This document shows positions 25,201-34,114 of a DNA stretch of 64,000 bases, piece by piece. The stretch is from Prauserella_A sp040645195 (GTDB lineage Bacteria > Actinomycetota > Actinomycetes > Mycobacteriales > Pseudonocardiaceae): contig NZ_JBEYXW010000032.1 of NCBI RefSeq assembly GCF_040645195.1, forward strand, positions 1 to 64,000. The letters are read 5' to 3'. Under the pieces are notes generated by a model. That model did no database searches. It was not told where the DNA came from and was given only the letters and a program-made list of their open reading frames with translations. Within the stretch, counting starts at the first letter, position 1; each line of letters begins with the position of its first letter. A program made the position numbers and the translations under genes.

Positions 25201-25989
25201 GTGAACGAGATCTTCAGACCGGATCTCCTCGACGGCCGCGTCGCGGTCGTGACCGGCGGCGGAACAGGGCTCGGACTGGAGACGGCGACGTTGCTGGCCC
25301 GCCTTGGAGCCCACGTCGTGATCGGCGGCCGACGGCTCGAGGTCGCGCGCGAGGCGGCCGCATCGATCCTCGCCGCGGGAGGCTCGGCCTCGGCCTACCA
25401 GCTCGACGTCCGCGATTTCTCCGAGGTCGAGTCGGTCGTGGCGCAGGTCGTGGACCAGCACGGTGGGCTGGACATCCTCGTGAACAACGCTGCCGGCAAC
25501 TTCCGGTGCAAAACCGAGGACCTCTCGCCCAACGGTTGGCGCACGATCGTCGACATCGATCTCAACGGCACCTTCAACTGCAGTCGCGCCGCGTTCGCCG
25601 CGCTCTCGGCGTCACCTCACGTGGGCCGGATCATCAGCATCATCACGTCGTACGCTTGGAGCGGCTGGCCTGGCTGCGCACCCGCGGCGGCGGCGAAGGC
25701 GGGAATCCAGTCGCTGATGCGGACTCTGGCGGTCGAGTGGGGTGACCGCAACATCCTCTGCAACTCGATCGCGCCGGGCGCGATCGGTGACACCGAGGGG
25801 GCCAAGCGCATCCACGAGGACGCGGGGCGGACTGATCACGAACTGTCGCGGGTGCCGGTGGGCCGCTTCGGTTCGCGCCACGACATCGCGACCGCCGTGG
25901 CCTACCTCGCTTCGCCCGCAGGTCGCTACGTCAATGGCACCGACCTGGTCGTGGACGGTGGCCGACAGTTCTCCTTCGGAAAGGCGTGA
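25201..25989 (+). CDS. SDR resembling 2,4-dienoyl-CoA reductase
   Basis: 262 residues from GTG with AGGAG five bases upstream. GGGTGLG binds NADPH, and NNAAGNF is the characteristic motif of peroxisomal and mitochondrial 2,4-dienoyl-CoA reductases. The YxxxK tyrosine is not present: the segment reads PAAAAKAGIQSL, as in that subfamily, where the catalytic geometry differs from classical SDRs. It overlaps the isomerase-like crotonase by 4 bases (GTGA). Together they would remove or shift double bonds in unsaturated CoA intermediates. Confidence 0.87.
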   Translation: MNEIFRPDLLDGRVAVVTGGGTGLGLETATLLARLGAHVVIGGRRLEVAREAAASILAAGGSASAYQLDVRDFSEVESVVAQVVDQHGGLDILVNNAAGNFRCKTEDLSPNGWRTIVDIDLNGTFNCSRAAFAALSASPHVGRIISIITSYAWSGWPGCAPAAAAKAGIQSLMRTLAVEWGDRNILCNSIAPGAIGDTEGAKRIHEDAGRTDHELSRVPVGRFGSRHDIATAVAYLASPAGRYVNGTDLVVDGGRQFSFGKA

Positions 25990-26837
25990 CCACCACGATG
26001 GGACAGGACTTCGTGATCGAGACGTCGGTCGAAAACCGCGTGGCCGTGGTGCGGCTGGCCGACGAGGACAACCGCAACGCCTTGTCGAACGATATGCGCC
26101 AGGGCCTGGCATCGACCTTCGCCGACCTGGAGGACGACCCCGAGGTACGGGCGGTCTACCTGACCGGCCGCGGTCGCGCTTTCTGCGGCGGCGGTGACCT
26201 GCGGATGATGCGGGACGAGGGCGACGCCTGGTCGTCGCATCAGCGGTTCCGCCGCGCCGCGCGGTGGCTGACTGACATGATCCGCTTCCCCAAGCCCGTG
26301 GTCGTCGGGGTCAACGGCCCCGCCGTCGGGGGCGGGATCGGCATCGCGCTGGTAGGGGACGTGATCCTCGCGGGCCAGGAACGGGCGTCGTTCGTGTCCG
26401 GATTCCTGCGGCTTGGCCTCCTGCCTGACATCGGCGTCATGTACACGATGCCGCGCCTGATCGGCCTCGCCCGGACCAAGGCGTTCGTCTACGGCAACGC
26501 CACCTGGAGCGCGAGCGACGCCGAGCAGGCCGGCCTGGTGACGGCAGCAGTCCCGGACGCGGAGCTCGAGGCACGCGGCCTCGAACAGGCCAGAGCGATG
26601 GCCGAACTCCCGCTGGAAGGTTTTGGTCTCTCGAAGTGGCTGATGGGCCGGAGCTTGGAGTCCTCGCTCGACGAGATGATGACCTACGAGAACCTGGGTC
26701 AGTCGCTCGCCTACACCACCGAGTCGATGCGCGAGGGGCTCAGCGCGCTCCGTGAGAAGCGCGCCGCGGACTTTGTCGCTGCCTCGGAGCGAGAGCCCGC
26801 CGTGCGGGCGGCTCGCGGTCGGCACAAACGAGACTGA
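25986..26837 (+). CDS. PaaG/enoyl-CoA isomerase-like crotonase
   Basis: 283 residues from GTG overlapping the upstream stop. The oxyanion turn is AVGGGIG; the hydratase glutamates are absent, and LRLGLLPDIG carries the aspartate typical of PaaG and delta3-delta2-enoyl-CoA isomerases, followed by PRLIGLARTKA. Double-bond migration in a cyclic or linear enoyl-CoA is the likely role, next to the dienoyl-CoA reductase-like SDR. A strong hairpin terminator follows the stop. Confidence 0.88.
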   Translation: MTTTMGQDFVIETSVENRVAVVRLADEDNRNALSNDMRQGLASTFADLEDDPEVRAVYLTGRGRAFCGGGDLRMMRDEGDAWSSHQRFRRAARWLTDMIRFPKPVVVGVNGPAVGGGIGIALVGDVILAGQERASFVSGFLRLGLLPDIGVMYTMPRLIGLARTKAFVYGNATWSASDAEQAGLVTAAVPDAELEARGLEQARAMAELPLEGFGLSKWLMGRSLESSLDEMMTYENLGQSLAYTTESMREGLSALREKRAADFVAASEREPAVRAARGRHKRD

Positions 26838-26874
26838 CCGGACCCGGCCCTCCCCTTCCCTCCCCCGATTCTCA

Positions 26875-26926
26875 TGATGACTGGAGCCCCGTCACGACAA
26901 CTGTCGTGACGGGGCTCCAGTCATCA
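26875..26926. terminator. bidirectional terminator, 25-bp perfect inverted repeat
   Basis: Arms 26875-26899 and 26902-26926 are perfect reverse complements of 25 bases with only two bases between them. It separates the convergent crotonase (stop 26837) and GntR (stop 26950) genes and should stop transcription from both sides. Confidence 0.85.
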
Positions 26927-26949
26927 GTCCACCGTGCTGTGCGACGCGG

Positions 26950-27726
26950 TCAGCCGTCTTGCCCGTCTGTCGCCGAGGAGGCGGTCGCGGCGCGGAAATG
27001 ATCCCGAAGATAGGTCAGGTGAGCGGCGATCTCGGCCTCCGCGGCAACACCGTCGCCGGCCTCGATCGCCTTGAAGATCCGCTGGTGCTGGGTGACGGCG
27101 TTCCGACCCACTTCCGGGGAGAGCTCGAGATAGCTCACCGGTTCGGATTCCCGGTGCAGCGCGAACACCAGCGACGCGAGAACCCGATTACCCGACATCC
27201 GGGCGATTGCGGTGTGGAACTGCGCGTCCAGCTCGGGGACGCTCGGGTCGTCCACTGACCGGGTCTTCTGCTGGTGGATGATGGCCCGCAGCTCGTCGAG
27301 ATCGGCGGCGGTCCGGTTCGCTGCGGCCAGTGAGGCCGAGGGCACCTCGAGGAACTGCCGGACCATGGCGACCTCCTCGAAGTCGACCGTCCCCAGCCGC
27401 ATCATGTTGTGCATCGACTCCTGCACGAGCGAGCCGAGGGCATGGTGATCGACGGTTTGCACGAAACTACCGCCCCCGGCACCCGGGATCTTGCGGATCA
27501 GCCCCTGACTCTCCAGTGTCGAGAGCGCCTCCCGGATCGTCGGTCGGCTAACGCTGAACTGCCGGCTTAGCTCCGCCTCGGACGGCAGGCGTTCACCGGT
27601 ACGCAGCTGTCCTCCCAGGACTGCCTTGCGCAACACCTGTTCCACCTGCTGACGGGGGCGCAGCACACGCTGCCCCAACACCGCGCCTTCGGTCCGGCTG
27701 TCGTCGTCACCGGCAACTGCTGTCAT
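26950..27726 (-). CDS. GntR-family (FadR/FCD) transcriptional regulator of cluster A
   Basis: 258 residues from the ATG at 27726 with GGAGGG ahead; 23 more codons upstream remain open but lack a site. The winged helix has RTGERLPSEAELSRQF and VSRPTIREALSTLESQG. The FCD effector domain shows the metal-site pattern: ELDAQFHTAI, TQHQRIFKAI and AAHLTYLRDHF. FadR-type regulators often sense acyl-CoA or organic acids. Its own upstream region and at least five other cluster A promoters carry GT-N3-AC sites, so it is the likely regulator. Confidence 0.9.
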   Translation of the reverse strand: MTAVAGDDDSRTEGAVLGQRVLRPRQQVEQVLRKAVLGGQLRTGERLPSEAELSRQFSVSRPTIREALSTLESQGLIRKIPGAGGGSFVQTVDHHALGSLVQESMHNMMRLGTVDFEEVAMVRQFLEVPSASLAAANRTAADLDELRAIIHQQKTRSVDDPSVPELDAQFHTAIARMSGNRVLASLVFALHRESEPVSYLELSPEVGRNAVTQHQRIFKAIEAGDGVAAEAEIAAHLTYLRDHFRAATASSATDGQDG

Positions 27727-27776
27727 CCTGCCCTCCACGCCCCGCATATGATCGGCGATCGGTTCGCCCCGCTGTT

Positions 27777-27791
27777 TATTGTATGACTTCA
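27777..27791. promoter_or_regulatory. possible GntR autoregulatory site
   Basis: TATTGTATGACTTCA has the GT-N3-AC core of the cluster A operators but imperfect arms. It lies 51 bases upstream of the GntR start. Confidence 0.35.
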
Positions 27792-27844
27792 TCACCGTCG
27801 CGTGTTACGGGAGTCGTACCGATCGATTACGGCTGTCGAGCGGC

Positions 27845-29530
27845 TTATTGTCCGGCGGCCATCTCGCGCAGCCGAAACTTCTGGATCTTCCCGCTCTGCG
27901 TCATCGGCATCTCCGGGAGTACGAGTAGCCGTTCAGGCAGGTAATGCCGCGACAGCCCCCGGCCGACCAGGAAGTCACACATCGACGGGAGATCGACGCT
28001 GCTGCCCGGCCGTAACACGACCACGGCACAGGCCCGTTCGCCGAGACGGTCGTCCGGGACCCCGACGACTGCCGCACTCAGCACATCGGGATGATCGAAC
28101 AAGACGGTCTCGACATCGGTGACCGGAATGTTCTCACCCCCGCGGATCACGATGTCCTTGGTACGACCGCGCAGCGAAACCCACCCGTGCTCGTCGACGC
28201 TCGCCGAATCACCGGTGCGGAACCAGCCGCCCGGCAGGAAGGACTCCTGGGTGGCGTCCGGTCGGTCGAGGTATCCCAGGAACAGTGAAGGACCGCGGAC
28301 GACAAGCTCACCGATCCGCCCGGTCGCGACGTCCGAGCCCTCCGCATCCACGACCCGGGCCTCAGACCCGTCGAACACCGACCCATCGGTTCGGAGGATC
28401 TCGTCCGACTCGGCGGGGGTGCAGGACACGATGATGCTGCACTCGGTCATCCCCCAGGCCGGAGCCACGTACGCACCCAGCGAGCGGGCTGCGGTCTCCG
28501 GAAGGTTCCTCGGCACCGAGGAACCCGCGATCACCACACACCGCAGCGGGCAGTCGGGATCGCCAGCGAGATCGGTCCGCATCATGTCCTGCAGGAAGGT
28601 CGGTGCGCCGAAGAATGCGGTGACCGCCTCGCGCCGGATGACATCGATACCCCAGGCGGGGTCCCAGCGATCGACGTGCACCCCCGTGCCATGCAGGTGG
28701 ACGGTGAACAGCACTCCCCACACGAACCCGGTGTGGTGTCCGGTCGGGGACACCACCAGCTGGCGCATCGGTCCGCCGAAGACCTCGGACCCAAGATGTT
28801 CACCGAACTGCCGCACGCTGTGCATCAAGGTCTCGTGCGTGTGCATGGCGCCCTTCGGCTCCCCGGTGGTCCCGGAGGTGAACCCCAAGTAGCATAGGTC
28901 GTCGGGGCCCGGCCGGGGCAGATCGTGCCGCGGTGCGCCGGCGAGCGAGGACCAGAGGATCTCCGCGTCCGCGAGACCGTCACCGTCGTCGTCCACCACC
29001 AGCACCCGCTCGAGGGTGGGCACCTGTCGGCGCAGCCTGCGGGACAGCTCGAGGTGGGAGTTGCTACGCCAGCGCCGCGGTATCACCAGGACGCGCGCCC
29101 GGCTGCGGCGCAGGATCGCCAGCGCCTGCATCTCTCCGTATGCCACCGGGATGCCGGTGTACACCGCGCCAAGCTCAGCGGTCCCGAAGATCAGCGCGAC
29201 GTACTCCACCCAGTTGGGCAGCATGACGGCCACGGCGTCGCCCGGACGAACACCGACGCTGACCAGTGCCGAAGCCGCCTTCGTGGCCTCTCGATCGAGG
29301 TCCCGGTAGGACCATCGAACAGTGCCGCCGACGGTGCGGTGACCGACCAGGGCTTCGCGATCGGGGTGTTCCGCGGCCGCTTGGTCGAGAACGTCCCGGA
29401 TTGTGCGTCGCTGCCACCTCCCCTCGCCCCGGAACCGCTCCGTCAACTCCGGGTCGGTCGTCGGACTGGGACCGGCCGGTTCGGTGAACTCAGGGATTTC
29501 GGTGTGGTCCCGGCAGTTGTGCTCACACAT
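27845..29530 (-). CDS. acyl-CoA ligase, cyclohexanecarboxylate-CoA ligase (AliA)-like
   Basis: 561 residues of the ANL superfamily. The P-loop is LGFTSGTTGEPKG; GWFRTGDSASVDEHG and LRGRTKDIVIRGGENI are the hinge motifs, and the C-terminal catalytic lysine is in MTQSGKIQKFR. The region HHTGFVWGVLFTVHLHG resembles AliA-type cyclohexanecarboxylate and medium-chain acid ligases. The ATG overlaps the stop of the CoA-transferase gene by eight bases. It would activate the acid at the head of the pathway. Substrate choice is inference. Confidence 0.87.
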   Translation of the reverse strand: MCEHNCRDHTEIPEFTEPAGPSPTTDPELTERFRGEGRWQRRTIRDVLDQAAAEHPDREALVGHRTVGGTVRWSYRDLDREATKAASALVSVGVRPGDAVAVMLPNWVEYVALIFGTAELGAVYTGIPVAYGEMQALAILRRSRARVLVIPRRWRSNSHLELSRRLRRQVPTLERVLVVDDDGDGLADAEILWSSLAGAPRHDLPRPGPDDLCYLGFTSGTTGEPKGAMHTHETLMHSVRQFGEHLGSEVFGGPMRQLVVSPTGHHTGFVWGVLFTVHLHGTGVHVDRWDPAWGIDVIRREAVTAFFGAPTFLQDMMRTDLAGDPDCPLRCVVIAGSSVPRNLPETAARSLGAYVAPAWGMTECSIIVSCTPAESDEILRTDGSVFDGSEARVVDAEGSDVATGRIGELVVRGPSLFLGYLDRPDATQESFLPGGWFRTGDSASVDEHGWVSLRGRTKDIVIRGGENIPVTDVETVLFDHPDVLSAAVVGVPDDRLGERACAVVVLRPGSSVDLPSMCDFLVGRGLSRHYLPERLLVLPEMPMTQSGKIQKFRLREMAAGQ

Positions 29531-30752
29531 CGCCAAACTCAATCGCGCCGATGCCGGCCAGTGCCTCGATCCGCGACGGTTCGATCCCCAACTCCTCGAG
29601 GATCTCCCGGGTGTGACTGCCCAGAGCGGGGAACCGCTCGTTCCGCGCCCGCGGAATCGACCCGAGCCGGAAGGGGCTGTGCACGGTGGACAGGCTCGCG
29701 CTGCCGGGGACCCGCATGATGCCGCCACGCGCCTCGACCTGGGGGTCCTCGACGACCTCGGACAGTGTCTGCACGAGCGAGCAGGGGATCCCGGCTTCAC
29801 CCAGCATCTTGCGCCACTGCTCGGCCGGACGCTCAATCAGCTTGGCGGCGACGATCTCGGTCAGCCAGGACCGGTGCTCGCGGCGGCCCGCGTTGTCCGA
29901 GAGGGCCGGGTTCTCGGCGAGCTCGGGCAGGTCGACGAGCTTGCAGAAGCGCCGCCACTGCGCGTCGTTGCCGACGGCGACCACGATATCCCGATCCGCG
30001 GTGGAGAACGACTGGTACAACGCCAGTACCGAGTCGGTGCCTCCGCTGGGCGCGGGCTCGGGTTCGCCGGCGAGATAGGCCGCGATGCGGGGAGCCATCA
30101 GCGCGATGTCGGTGTCAAGCAGCGAAACATCGATGAGGTCGCCTTCACCCGTACTGGCCTGGTGCACCGCCGCCGCACTGATCGCCAGCGCGGCGCACAT
30201 TCCCGTCACGACGTCCGACAGCGCTGTGGACACCCGCTGCGGGGACCCGCCTCTGGCGCCGGTGACCGACATCAGTCCCGAGCGGGCTTGGGCGGTGAGG
30301 TCGTAGCCGGGCAGGTCGTGATCGGGCCCGTCCAGGCCGAACCCGGACATCGCGCAGTAGATCAGCTGGGGGAACCGCGACCGCAGCCCGGCGGGGTCGA
30401 GACCGAGATCCCCGAGCTTGGCCGGGTTCAGGTTCTCCATGAACACGTGTGCGCCCGCGAGCAGGGAGTAGAGGATCTCCAGCCCCTCCGGGGCCCTGAG
30501 GTTGATCACCACCGAGCGCTTGTTCCGGTTGACCGAGGCGAACCACGCCGACGATCCGTCGGCGAAGGGCGGCCCCCACGCGCGGGCGTCGTCGCCGAAG
30601 CGCGGCCGTTCGACCTTGATCACGTCGGCACCGAGATCGGCCAGGTACATCGACGCCGTCGGTCCGGCATAGGAGGTGGTCAGGTCGACGACGCGGAGTC
30701 CGGCCAACGGACCACCGGCCGTCGAGCCGGATGTTTCGGAAGGAGCGACCAT
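29523..30752 (-). CDS. class III (CaiB/BaiF) CoA transferase
   Basis: 409 residues from an ATG 6 bases after a -10 box, probably leaderless. VVDLTTSYAGPTASMYLADLG and DVIKVERP start the family fold; the catalytic aspartate is Asp180 in TALSDVVTG. It is translationally coupled to the acyl-CoA ligase. Two activation routes for related acids, or CoA recycling between intermediate and product, would explain both genes in one operon. Confidence 0.88.
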   Translation of the reverse strand: MVAPSETSGSTAGGPLAGLRVVDLTTSYAGPTASMYLADLGADVIKVERPRFGDDARAWGPPFADGSSAWFASVNRNKRSVVINLRAPEGLEILYSLLAGAHVFMENLNPAKLGDLGLDPAGLRSRFPQLIYCAMSGFGLDGPDHDLPGYDLTAQARSGLMSVTGARGGSPQRVSTALSDVVTGMCAALAISAAAVHQASTGEGDLIDVSLLDTDIALMAPRIAAYLAGEPEPAPSGGTDSVLALYQSFSTADRDIVVAVGNDAQWRRFCKLVDLPELAENPALSDNAGRREHRSWLTEIVAAKLIERPAEQWRKMLGEAGIPCSLVQTLSEVVEDPQVEARGGIMRVPGSASLSTVHSPFRLGSIPRARNERFPALGSHTREILEELGIEPSRIEALAGIGAIEFGDV

Positions 30753-30758
30753 TAGCCG

Positions 30759-30788
30759 ATACTGTCTGACAGTAAACGCCAATGTCAA
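30759..30788 (-). promoter_or_regulatory. leaderless promoter with palindromic operator
   Basis: On the minus strand TTGACA (30783-30788), 18 bases, then CAGTAT (30759-30764), six bases before the ATG. TACTGTC-T-GACAGTA at 30760-30774 is a perfect 15-base palindrome with a GT-N3-AC core, covering the -10 box and the spacer. Confidence 0.75.
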
Positions 30789-30846
30789 GATGGGCTCCAA
30801 TCGAGAACTACTTGACCGATCGCCGCCCGAGCCGCATGATGCGGCA

Positions 30847-31236
30847 ATGCTGACCGTGATCCGTGGCAACGCCGGCCGACCCGCCGCGGGCGGGGGTGAC
30901 ACCTTCACGGGCACCGTGCTGCGGTCGCCCGTGCTCCCCGAAACCGATGGCATCTCAGTCGGAAGCGTCGTGTTCAGCCCGTGTGCCCGAACACATTGGC
31001 ACAGTCATCCCGGCGGCCAGCTGTTGATCGTCGTCGCCGGAGAGGGCTTCGTGGCCGACGCCGACGGTCCGGTGCGAGTCACCACCGGTGACACCGTGTG
31101 GACGCCGCCGGGAGTGCGGCATTGGCACGGCGCGTGCGACACGCAGCCGCTGGTGCACACCGCGGTGACCGTCGGCGGCGTGGAGTGGGCCGAGCCAGTG
31201 AGTGAGGAGCAGTTCAGCGCCGCGCTGGGCGGCTGA
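30847..31236 (+). CDS. cupin-fold metalloprotein
   Basis: 129 residues. Cupin motif 1 is THWHSHPGGQ with the metal-binding histidines, then GEGFV; motif 2 is PPGVRHWHGA. No strong ribosome binding site precedes the ATG. Small cupins of this pattern include hydroxynitrile lyase-like and dioxygenase-like proteins; many are uncharacterised. It is divergent from the CoA-transferase operon and about 100 bases ahead of the aldehyde dehydrogenase. Confidence 0.8.
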   Translation: MLTVIRGNAGRPAAGGGDTFTGTVLRSPVLPETDGISVGSVVFSPCARTHWHSHPGGQLLIVVAGEGFVADADGPVRVTTGDTVWTPPGVRHWHGACDTQPLVHTAVTVGGVEWAEPVSEEQFSAALGG

Positions 31237-31337
31237 CCGACCATCACGGGACCATCGGACCGCAGATGACGAGCGCAGCGAACGATCGCAGACATCGAGC
31301 AACGTCGCCCCTGGGGCGGCGGAAGCGAGGAGGAGTA

Positions 31338-32813
31338 ATGCTGTGGCACGGCAGGTACGACCGCCTGTTCGTCGGTGGCGAGTGGGTCGAACCGGCGACG
31401 ACGGACACACTCGACGTGGTGTCGCCCTACACCGAGGAGGTGGTCGCCACCGTGCCATCCGGGGCGCCCGCCGACGTCGACCGGGCCGTGGCCGCCGCAC
31501 GTGCCGCGTTCGACCGTGGGCCGTGGCCGCGCATGTCACTGTCGGAGCGGCAGGAGGTCCTGACCCGGCTCGCCGAGCAGCTCGAGCAGCGGCGTGACGA
31601 GATCGCAGCGCTCGTCACTGCCGAGATGGGATGTCCGATCACGCTGTCCCGACGCATCCAGGCGACTGGTCCGGCTCGCGCGGTGCGCACGTTCCTCGAA
31701 CTGAGCGAGCAGTACCCGTTCAGCGCGGTCCGGTCCTCCGCCACGGGCCACGCCCTCGTGACCCGGGAGCCGGTCGGCGTGGTCGCAGCCATCGTGCCGT
31801 GGAACGTCCCGCTGATGATCGCAGTGCTCAAGCTCGCCCCGGCCCTGCTCGCAGGCTGCACGGCCGTGCTGAAGCCCTCGCCCGAGACTCCGTTGGATTC
31901 CTACCTGCTCGCCGAGATGCTGCTCGAGGCCGGGCTGCCGCCCGGAGTGGTCAACATCGTGCCCGCCGACCGCGAGGCCGGCGAGCACCTCGTGACCCGC
32001 CCCGAAGTGGACAAGGTCGCCTTCACCGGTTCGACTGCGGCCGGGCGGCGGATCGCGTCATTGTGCGGGAACGACTTGCGCCGGGTCACGCTCGAACTGG
32101 GCGGGAAGTCGGCCGCGATCATCCTCGACGACGCCGATCTCGATGCCACGGTCGAGTCGTTGCGGTTCGGCTCCCTGCGCAACAACGGCCAGATCTGCAG
32201 CTTGAAGACACGGTTGCTCGTCTCACGCCGGCGCGAGGCCGAGCTGGTCGACGGACTGCGCGACCTCATCGCGTCGATGCCCGTGGGTGACCCTACGGAT
32301 GAGAGCACCCAGATCGGGCCGCTGGTCAGCAGCCGCCAGCGGCATCGGGTCGAGGACTACGTCCGCATTGGCCTGGCCGAGGGTGCTGAGATCGCCCTCG
32401 GCGGCGGCCGGCCGCACGGGCTCGCCCGGGGCTGGTTCGTCGAGCCGACCGTCATGACCGGAGTGAGACCCGGTATGCGGATCGCCCAGGAGGAGATCTT
32501 CGGGCCGGTGCTCGCGGTGCTGACCTACGACGACGAGGAGGAGGCGGTCGCGATGGCCAACGACTCCGAGTACGGCCTGAACGGAGCGGTGTTCACCACG
32601 GACCTGGATCGAGGCCTGTCGATCGCCCGCCGGATCCGCACCGGCACGGTCGAGCTGAACGGCAATCCGGCGGGACAGCACGCCCCGATGGGCGGTTTCA
32701 AGGGCAGCGGGATCGGACGGGAGTTCGGCCCGGAGGGCTTCGACGCGTTCGTCGAGCTCAAGTCGATCGGATTGCCCGAGGGCCTGGCGGGCGAACTGGC
32801 CGCTCTGCCCTGA
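31338..32813 (+). CDS. NAD(P)-dependent aldehyde dehydrogenase
   Basis: 491 residues from an ATG after GAGGAGGAGT. PWNVPL near residue 154, FTGSTAAGR, the general base Glu253 in LELGGKS and nucleophile Cys287 in NNGQICS are all present, as are EEIFGPVL and the C-terminal GSGIGREFG. It should oxidise an aldehyde, for example one formed by either zinc alcohol dehydrogenase of the cluster, to the acid that AliA-like ligase activates. Confidence 0.93.
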   Translation: MLWHGRYDRLFVGGEWVEPATTDTLDVVSPYTEEVVATVPSGAPADVDRAVAAARAAFDRGPWPRMSLSERQEVLTRLAEQLEQRRDEIAALVTAEMGCPITLSRRIQATGPARAVRTFLELSEQYPFSAVRSSATGHALVTREPVGVVAAIVPWNVPLMIAVLKLAPALLAGCTAVLKPSPETPLDSYLLAEMLLEAGLPPGVVNIVPADREAGEHLVTRPEVDKVAFTGSTAAGRRIASLCGNDLRRVTLELGGKSAAIILDDADLDATVESLRFGSLRNNGQICSLKTRLLVSRRREAELVDGLRDLIASMPVGDPTDESTQIGPLVSSRQRHRVEDYVRIGLAEGAEIALGGGRPHGLARGWFVEPTVMTGVRPGMRIAQEEIFGPVLAVLTYDDEEEAVAMANDSEYGLNGAVFTTDLDRGLSIARRIRTGTVELNGNPAGQHAPMGGFKGSGIGREFGPEGFDAFVELKSIGLPEGLAGELAALP

Positions 32814-32833
32814 GACCGGCCGGCAGGCCCCAC

Positions 32834-32865
32834 TGTCCGGTGGTCGGGCACGCGGCCACCGGACA
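32834..32865. terminator. bidirectional hairpin terminator
   Basis: TGTCCGGTGG (32834-32843) and CCACCGGACA (32856-32865) pair perfectly around a 12-base loop between two convergent genes. Confidence 0.7.
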
Positions 32866-32872
32866 ACCAGCC

Positions 32873-33715
32873 TCACCAGTCGAAGAAGCCCCGGTTGGTC
32901 TTCCGCCCGAACTCGCCGGCAGCGACCTTGCGTCGCAGGATCTCCGGCGGCGCGAACCGCGGGCCGACCTCCCGCTCCAGGTGCTCGGCGATCGCCAGAC
33001 GGACGTCGAGTCCCACGATGTCGGTGGTACGCAGCGGCCCGACCGGATGCCGGTAACCAAGCGTCATGGCGGTGTCGATGTCCGCCGCTGAGGCGACCCC
33101 GTCCTCGACCATCCGCATGGCTTCCAGTGCGATGGCGACCCCCAGCCGGCTGCTGGCGAAACCGGGCGAGTCGGTGACCGTGATCCCAGTCTTGCCCAAG
33201 CCCTCGACCCAATCGCCCGCCCGTTTCGTCAGCTCGCCGGACGTGCGCGGGCCCACAACGACCTCGACCAGCTCGCTAGCCGGGACCGGGTTGAAGAAAT
33301 GCAGTCCGACCAGCCGTTCGGGCTGCTTCAGCGCTGTCGCGATCCCGCCGACCGACAGGCTCGAGGTATTGGTGGCCAGGTCCGCGTGCGGACACAGCCC
33401 CTCGATGCGGCGAAGCACGGTGCGTTTGAGGTCCAGGTCCTCGGGCACGGCCTCAACCACCAGGTCGCAAGCCGCCAGCTGACGGTCCTCCACGGTGACT
33501 GCGAACCGCGTTGCGATCGCCTCGGCAGGGCAGGAGAGCGCCCCACGCTCCGCCGAGGCACGAAGCGAGCGGTTCACACGTTCCACCGCCGGGCCAACCA
33601 GGGCGGAATCGGCCTCGAGAACGGTGACGTGGCTGCCGGCGACGAGGAACGCATGGGCGATACCTGCACCCATGCGACCACCACCGACGACTCCGACGCG
33701 TTCGGGCAGGCTCAA
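32873..33715 (-). CDS. 3-hydroxyacyl-CoA dehydrogenase
   Basis: 280 residues from a TTG with AAGGAG six bases upstream. NAD motif VVGGGRMGAGIA, active-site LHFFNPVP with the catalytic His, and the C-terminal GYRHPVGPLRTTDIVGLD are clear. The conserved Asn after PGF is Ser (PGFASSRLG), a variant common in this subgroup. It is the third member of the family in cluster A and stands alone with its own promoter. Confidence 0.9.
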   Translation of the reverse strand: MSLPERVGVVGGGRMGAGIAHAFLVAGSHVTVLEADSALVGPAVERVNRSLRASAERGALSCPAEAIATRFAVTVEDRQLAACDLVVEAVPEDLDLKRTVLRRIEGLCPHADLATNTSSLSVGGIATALKQPERLVGLHFFNPVPASELVEVVVGPRTSGELTKRAGDWVEGLGKTGITVTDSPGFASSRLGVAIALEAMRMVEDGVASAADIDTAMTLGYRHPVGPLRTTDIVGLDVRLAIAEHLEREVGPRFAPPEILRRKVAAGEFGRKTNRGFFDW

Positions 33716-34114
33716 CGGATCTCCTTCCTGCGGCTACGCGCGGCCGGACCGGCCGGCACGTCCCCGCGGTGCGCGACGCACCGTCCGGTTGGACGAGCGG
33801 GAGGCATTCACCTTACCATAAGGTCAGACATTATACTGAGGGTAACTACTTGTCGCGCCGGTATGCGGTATGGCGGGCGCATGTCACCGGGCCTTGGCCG
33901 TCACCCGCACCGAGCCAGGGCATTCCTGCCAGATGTCGAGCGGCCGTGACGGACGCATTGAGGCCCCTCACTCAGGGGAACGTGCCACGCGACGGCCGTC
34001 CGGTGCCGCGTACTCCCGCAGGGCATTGGTGGTAACCCGTGCTTCCCATCGGCCATGACCGGGGCTTGCTACCGGGGTGTCCGCCGACCGCAGTGCGGGC
34101 CGGGACCTTCGACG
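33716..34114. other. 399-bp intergenic region
   Basis: It holds the promoter of the hydroxyacyl-CoA dehydrogenase (listed separately) and, between about 33840 and 34114, nothing recognisable: short Arg-rich open frames only, no strong hairpin. The SDR gene ends at its right border. Confidence 0.5.
33819..33835 (-). promoter_or_regulatory. promoter with TAATGTC operator over a TATAAT box
   Basis: Minus-strand TATAAT is at 33830-33835. TAATGTCTGACCTTA (minus strand, 33819-33833) matches TAATGT-N3-ACATTA with one arm mismatch and overlaps the -10 box, as in the other cluster A operators. No good -35 box was seen. Confidence 0.6.
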
